Source of the DNA: an uncultured Treponema sp.
GTDB lineage: Bacteria > Spirochaetota > Spirochaetia > Treponematales > Treponemataceae
Length of the DNA stretch: 64,000 bases
NCBI GenBank assembly: GCA_947166355.1
Contig: CAMVDX010000002.1
Location: forward strand, 62,001 to 126,000
Direction: 5' to 3'
The position numbers and the translations under genes were made by a program. Positions 59,711 to 64,000 of this stretch are shown here, one piece after another; within the stretch, counting starts at the first letter, position 1; every line of letters begins with the position of its first letter. A model generated the notes under the pieces. That model had not been told where the DNA came from, searched no databases, and saw only the letters and a program-made list of their open reading frames with translations.

Positions 59711-60163
59711 TTAAATCTGCTTTACATACGCCGTAACACCGGCGATTTCTTCTACAGTACACTTGCTGCCTTCTTCAAGAACAACGTCTTCTCTAACTGC
59801 AGCAGTCCATTCCATACCATTGATTTTTACGGAACCTTTGTCGGTTGCTGTAATTTTTTTAGTTACTACAGCAATCTGTCCGATAATCCGCTCATAATTT
59901 GTGGCAATCTTTTTCTGGTTAATCTTCTGCTTTACAACCGGGCGTGTAAAAATCAGAAGTACCATAGCAAGTGCTACAAATATAAATAGCTGAGCTGGAA
60001 ACGGAAGTGGCGTAAAGGCAAGAAATACCATTACAAACGCACTGATTCCAAACCAAATGGTAGTAAGTGCCAGGGTGAGCGATTCAATCACTACGCAGAT
60101 GATTGTAACCGCGACCCAGAACCAGGGAAGATTATCCCGAAGAACCGAAATAATACTGTCCAT
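59711..60163 (-). CDS. NfeD-like membrane protein
   Basis: Start at MDSIISVLRDNLPWFWVAV; TM-rich N-term and GSVKINGMEWTAAVREDVVLEEGSKCTVEEIAGVTAYVKQI C-terminal OB domain. Confidence 0.88.
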   Translation of the reverse strand: MDSIISVLRDNLPWFWVAVTIICVVIESLTLALTTIWFGISAFVMVFLAFTPLPFPAQLFIFVALAMVLLIFTRPVVKQKINQKKIATNYERIIGQIAVVTKKITATDKGSVKINGMEWTAAVREDVVLEEGSKCTVEEIAGVTAYVKQI

Positions 60164-60176
60164 ATCTACCTCCAAG

Positions 60177-60274
60177 CTTCCGCGGCAGCGATTGCACACG
60201 GATGTGCGATATCGCAGTTTTGCGGAAGCAAAATCTGCAGGCACAAAACTTACATGGATGTATGTTTTGTGCCG
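60177..60274. repeat. 98-bp two-hairpin insertion flanked by 10-bp direct repeat TACCTCCAAG
   Basis: TACCTCCAAG at 60167-60176 and 60275-60284; hairpins GCTTCCGC..GCGGAAGC and GGCACAAAAC-N14-GTTTTGTGCC. Confidence 0.75.
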
Positions 60275-60324
60275 TACCTCCAAGTACAGTTTTAATATAT
60301 GTCCGAAATCTTTCGAACGCAACG

Positions 60325-60358
60325 GTGACAATGGTTACTTTGGGGTAACTTTTGACAC
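60325..60358. repeat. 34-bp GTNAC-rich repeat, copy 1
   Basis: GTGACAATGGTTACTTTGGGGTAACTTTTGACAC. Confidence 0.8.
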
Positions 60359-60377
60359 CCTCTATAATTTGAAACTT

Positions 60378-61070
60378 TTACTCTTCCTCTTGTCCTCCTC
60401 TCTGAATTGCAATTCCAGAAATGATATACACAAACCAATAAAACAGACATGCTGCGGATGCTATCATGTAAGGAGTGCCATTCTCTGGCATGTTTCCTAA
60501 ATTGTACATATTAAAAAAGAATAAAAATTCCAGAATTGTGAATGCTGTAAAAACTGCAGTCTCAATCCAGCCGCGTTTAGAGATTTTATCTTCCTGTCTT
60601 ATGAAATTTTCTTTTAGCCATTTGATAAAGAATAATTCCTGATCTTTTGCAGAAAGAGTTATGATTTTTCCACTTTTCAAAAACAGCGTGATATTTTTGC
60701 TTGAATTACAATATTCTCTAAACGCCGGGAACGGATTATTTAAGCTGTAACATTCAATGTGTTCCGGTTTGACAGGAATGTCTTTTGTGGGACTCGGTTC
60801 TTTTCCCTTATACTTGAAATATAGATATGAATTATCAAGAAAGATTTTTTTTCCGCCAAAGTGAGAAAATGCTGCGTCAATAGTTGCAGGTATCATAGCC
60901 CAAAAGGGCTGTAATCGAATATAAAGAGAAAAATGATGATTCTGGTAGATTATTGGATTAACCTTGTTAATAACAGCTTCGATGAGAATATAGAGTAAAA
61001 AATAAAATGTAAAACAGTAATCAATTTTTGCAAGTGAAACTCGTAAATCAAACTTCTTTTTGAACTTCAT
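60378..61070 (-). CDS. hypothetical membrane protein
   Basis: 230 aa, hydrophobic segments at both ends; no family recognised. Confidence 0.6.
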   Translation of the reverse strand: MKFKKKFDLRVSLAKIDYCFTFYFLLYILIEAVINKVNPIIYQNHHFSLYIRLQPFWAMIPATIDAAFSHFGGKKIFLDNSYLYFKYKGKEPSPTKDIPVKPEHIECYSLNNPFPAFREYCNSSKNITLFLKSGKIITLSAKDQELFFIKWLKENFIRQEDKISKRGWIETAVFTAFTILEFLFFFNMYNLGNMPENGTPYMIASAACLFYWFVYIISGIAIQRGGQEEE

Positions 61071-61213
61071 ATTTTACCTCTGTTCATGTGGATTACTTTG
61101 CCTGCGGCTCGCAATGACGATAGATGAGACGTTATTGCGAGGAACAAAGTGACGAAGCAATCCATTTGTTCATCATAAGCAAATCATAAGCCCGAAAGGT
61201 GGCTTGTGCAATG

Positions 61214-61247
61214 GTGACATTGGTTACTTTGGCGTGACATTTGTCAC
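61214..61247. repeat. 34-bp GTNAC-rich repeat, copy 2
   Basis: GTGACATTGGTTACTTTGGCGTGACATTTGTCAC; a third partial copy GGTGACAAAAGTTACT at 61266-61281. Confidence 0.8.
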
Positions 61248-61318
61248 TTTTATATTTACAAGGTTGGTGACAAAAGTTACTTTTTGATTTTTTTTGCGGA
61301 AAATGATAAATTAGGCTT

Positions 61319-61972
61319 ATGAATAATGCAAAACTTAAGACTGCCGTTCTCGTAAGTGGGGGCGGAACTAACCTTCAGGCTTTAATAGATTATCAGGCAG
61401 ATTGTGCTGCCAGTGGAAAAGAATGTCCTTACGAAATTGTCTGCGTAATTGCAGATACAAAAAAGGCCTTTGCACTTGAGCGAGCAGCAAAGGCAAATAT
61501 TCCAACAGAAATTTGTTCTCCTTATGCTGTAATGGGAGAGGAAGCTGCAAAGGCCGCTGACCGTGATTCAAAACGTCTTGCAGTTTCAAATGCAATGCTT
61601 GCGGCCTGCAAAAAATACGGTGCCGAAGCAATCGTTGAAGCAGGATGTCTTACCGTGCTTACCGGCGGCATCATTAAGGAATACGAAAACCGCATAATCA
61701 ATCTGCACCCGGCTCTTCTGCCAAAGTTCGGTGGAGTGGGGATGTGGGGACACCATGTTCATGAGGCTGTTCTTGCCGCAGGTGAAAAAGAAAGCGGCTG
61801 TACAATTCACATTGCAGATGGCGGCTGTGACACCGGTCGAATTCTTATTCAGAAAAAAGTTCCTGTAATGCCATACGATACACCGGATACATTATATGCG
61901 CGAATTGCACCAGAAGAGCATAAAGCAATTGTAGAAGGTCTTTGTATGCTCGCTGATATGATTAAAAAATAA
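61319..61972 (+). CDS. purN: phosphoribosylglycinamide formyltransferase
   Basis: AVLVSGGGTNLQALID...RIINLHPALLPKFGGVGMWGHHVHEAVLAAGEKESGCTIHIADGGCDTGRIL. Confidence 0.93.
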   Translation: MNNAKLKTAVLVSGGGTNLQALIDYQADCAASGKECPYEIVCVIADTKKAFALERAAKANIPTEICSPYAVMGEEAAKAADRDSKRLAVSNAMLAACKKYGAEAIVEAGCLTVLTGGIIKEYENRIINLHPALLPKFGGVGMWGHHVHEAVLAAGEKESGCTIHIADGGCDTGRILIQKKVPVMPYDTPDTLYARIAPEEHKAIVEGLCMLADMIKK

Positions 61973-61995
61973 AGTTGTTGCAATAAAGAAAGCTG

Positions 61996-62448
61996 CTATT
62001 TTGCATTCTTTTTCCGACTTTTCAGTTTTTCATTGATTTTTCTGGTCTCATTAAAATCAAGAAGATAAACCAAAGTTGTTACAACAATGTAAATTAAAAT
62101 AAACATTGTTTCCATAATTGCAAGAGACGTCAGTTCTTTTTTGAACCAGCCTAGATTCAGACCGACAAAAAAAAGAACTGCATTCAAAATCAAAAAGTAA
62201 ACTATTTCGCAAAGAATGAACTGTCTGTTGGTCATATTCTTTTTGATATAAAAGATTGCAAAAGCAAGTCCGGAAACAATTCCCATGAGCAGGACTCCCC
62301 AGATATCTTTTATACCCATATATAATTCACCTGACGGAGAAAAAAACTTTCTGAAAAGTGTAATCACAATAAAAATCATAGTTACAACACGGGTGCAGAT
62401 ATTTATCATTATGGAAAACATTCCGTCTCTTTTTTCGTCATATTTCAT
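61996..62448 (-). CDS. DUF3021 family membrane protein
   Basis: Four hydrophobic segments; overlaps and follows LytTR gene as in typical LytTR-DUF3021 pairs. Confidence 0.8.
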   Translation of the reverse strand: MKYDEKRDGMFSIMINICTRVVTMIFIVITLFRKFFSPSGELYMGIKDIWGVLLMGIVSGLAFAIFYIKKNMTNRQFILCEIVYFLILNAVLFFVGLNLGWFKKELTSLAIMETMFILIYIVVTTLVYLLDFNETRKINEKLKSRKKNAK

Positions 62449-62882
62449 AAGCCTAAGAGCTCCTTTAATGTACTTAAATAATTTCTCGAAACTACAACCT
62501 TGTAACCGTTTTCAAGTACTGCTTCAAAGCGGCCTCCAAATACCGGGGCAAGGCTGTCTATTTTATCCAGATTCACAATTACTGCTTTGTTTGCACGAAA
62601 GAAAATGCTGGGCGGTAATTCTTCTTCAAGCTGATAAAGCTTTGATTTTGTCTCATAGACGCTGTCTTTCGTATAGGCAAAAACTGTGTCATCAACTGAT
62701 TCAAAATATAAAACTTCTTCCGGCTCAACAAAAACGATTTTCGAATCCTTGTAAAAATTCATTTTGCCTTTGCCGGTCTTAAACTGATTGATTAGCTTTG
62801 TCAGACTTTCATCCAGATAGTCACACCTGACAATTAATTCGTCTTCCTCATCAGCCTTCTTTTCAAGAATGGTTACTTTCAT
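62445..62882 (-). CDS. LytTR DNA-binding domain transcriptional regulator
   Basis: DSKIVFVEPEEVLYFESVDDTVFAYTKDSVYETKSKLYQLEEELPPSIFFRANKAVIVNLDKIDSL...VVSRNYLSTLKELL. Confidence 0.93.
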   Translation of the reverse strand: MKVTILEKKADEEDELIVRCDYLDESLTKLINQFKTGKGKMNFYKDSKIVFVEPEEVLYFESVDDTVFAYTKDSVYETKSKLYQLEEELPPSIFFRANKAVIVNLDKIDSLAPVFGGRFEAVLENGYKVVVSRNYLSTLKELLGL

Positions 62883-62909
62883 TTTTTACCTCAAAGGAGC
62901 GTCAAGCCC

Positions 62910-64000
62910 CTATTGATATTGTACCATCTTTTGAGCTTCTTGCAAGGCAAGAATTGCCAGAGTTTCTTTTCCAGACTTTTGATAACATTCGTAAGCCATA
63001 ACGTAGCAGTATGCCTTAAGAGTTTCGTTCTCCGTAAGGGAAACTATGCGCATAAAATCTTCGGCGCCTGATGCGGCCTTTCCGAAAACTTGTTCCGGTA
63101 CAGAGGCACTTACAGAAGCCCGGTTCATAAGGATTTCAACTTCTCCTTCTTTGCCAGCAGAAAGTTTGGCTGCTTTGTCGAGGTAAATGTAGGCCTCGTT
63201 TACAAGAGACACTGCTTTCATAACAGAAGATTCTCCACCTTTGACAGCCAGATAAGTGCCATAATAGGAGAGACTAACAAAGTCCTCTGGGTTAGCGTCT
63301 GACTTCTCTTTATAGAAGGCAAGACTTTCGGCTGTGGTTTTGCCGTTTGCCGGTTGAGAAGGCTGGGTTTTAGCATAAAGCTGCTTTACATAATTTACAA
63401 AGGCTTTATCTTCTTTTATTTCTTTTTTTGATTTTTTGTGTGCTTTCATAGAAGCTTCAAAGGTCAGTACGGGACTGCTATCCTGGTAAATATAATGTAT
63501 GGTCTTTTTTGCACCAAGTATTTTCTGTATTTTTTTATCATGCAGCGGAATGCGGATTTTTATAAGTTTTCCATCTTCAAGCTTATAATATTCTGTATCG
63601 CAAATGAAGTTGCCCATACTGTCATAAAGCTTTCCTTCGGTGTTATCGATTTGAAGCATAAAATCTCGGGATGGGGGTTCATTGGAAGTATTATTGATAT
63701 TATCAGCATCAATAAAAATATTGATTTTTCCAAAATCTGGTGTGTCGTTTTTAAATTCTAAAGACAGCTGCCAGTATTCTGCGGACTGCTGCCAGCGGGC
63801 ATTTGTTACAGGTTCATGCACTGTATAGCGAACCAGAGAAGAAGCATCATTCGAAGAATTAATAAAATCTGCACAAATCAGGCCCCCTGTAAAAGATGGA
63901 TCCACATGGAGAAAATGAGCGATGAAAGTCTGAGGAATTTCTGAGCAAATAAAAAAGATGCTGATTCCCAAAAAACATGTGAAGGCAGTTGTGAACAGTT
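62910..64000 (-). CDS. secreted hypothetical protein with TPR-like C-terminus (5' end cut by window)
   Basis: Reading frame continues upstream of 63971 as LFTTAFTCFLGISIFFIC (signal-peptide-like) to the window edge. Confidence 0.65.
   Translation of the reverse strand, partial: LFTTAFTCFLGISIFFICSEIPQTFIAHFLHVDPSFTGGLICADFINSSNDASSLVRYTVHEPVTNARWQQSAEYWQLSLEFKNDTPDFGKINIFIDADNINNTSNEPPSRDFMLQIDNTEGKLYDSMGNFICDTEYYKLEDGKLIKIRIPLHDKKIQKILGAKKTIHYIYQDSSPVLTFEASMKAHKKSKKEIKEDKAFVNYVKQLYAKTQPSQPANGKTTAESLAFYKEKSDANPEDFVSLSYYGTYLAVKGGESSVMKAVSLVNEAYIYLDKAAKLSAGKEGEVEILMNRASVSASVPEQVFGKAASGAEDFMRIVSLTENETLKAYCYVMAYECYQKSGKETLAILALQEAQKMVQYQ

Overview
64-kb, moderately low-GC bacterial chromosome window. 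Gene content resembles a host-associated Treponema-like spirochaete; the lineage is inferred, not proven. Identifiable genes: clpS/clpA, serA/serC, rex, cysK, pckA, ychF, dispersed purine genes (purF-like, purE, purM, purN), hemicellulose/glycan enzymes (GH31, GH43, SGNH esterase, an unassigned GH-like protein), an MCP, SPFH/NfeD, LytTR/DUF3021, a VapBC-type TA pair and a ~4.3k-aa surface protein. One RNA gene (SRP RNA, 22222-22318) is clear. Most of the unusual signal is intergenic: (1) two arrays of ~36-bp hairpin units (12251-12543; 47286-47584), each array with its own 10-bp arm sequence, and array 1 with constant 28-29-bp linkers and a compensatory arm change; (2) an unannotated type I toxin-antitoxin-like locus (39-aa holin-like peptide, 45369-45488) with a convergent antisense RNA whose 5' end matches that of the toxin mRNA; (3) an 18-bp degenerate repeat forming 8-unit (144-bp) in-frame inserts in two unrelated genes, in opposite orientations relative to coding; (4) a two-stem palindromic element in three copies with covarying stems; (5) a four-helix-bundle (S23/IVP) gene inside an inverted-repeat cassette whose ends match a non-coding cassette 40 kb away; (6) a candidate sRNA with consensus promoter and terminator (~50355-50470). 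No tRNA, rRNA, transposase or cas gene was recognised. All calls are by eye; no searches were run.
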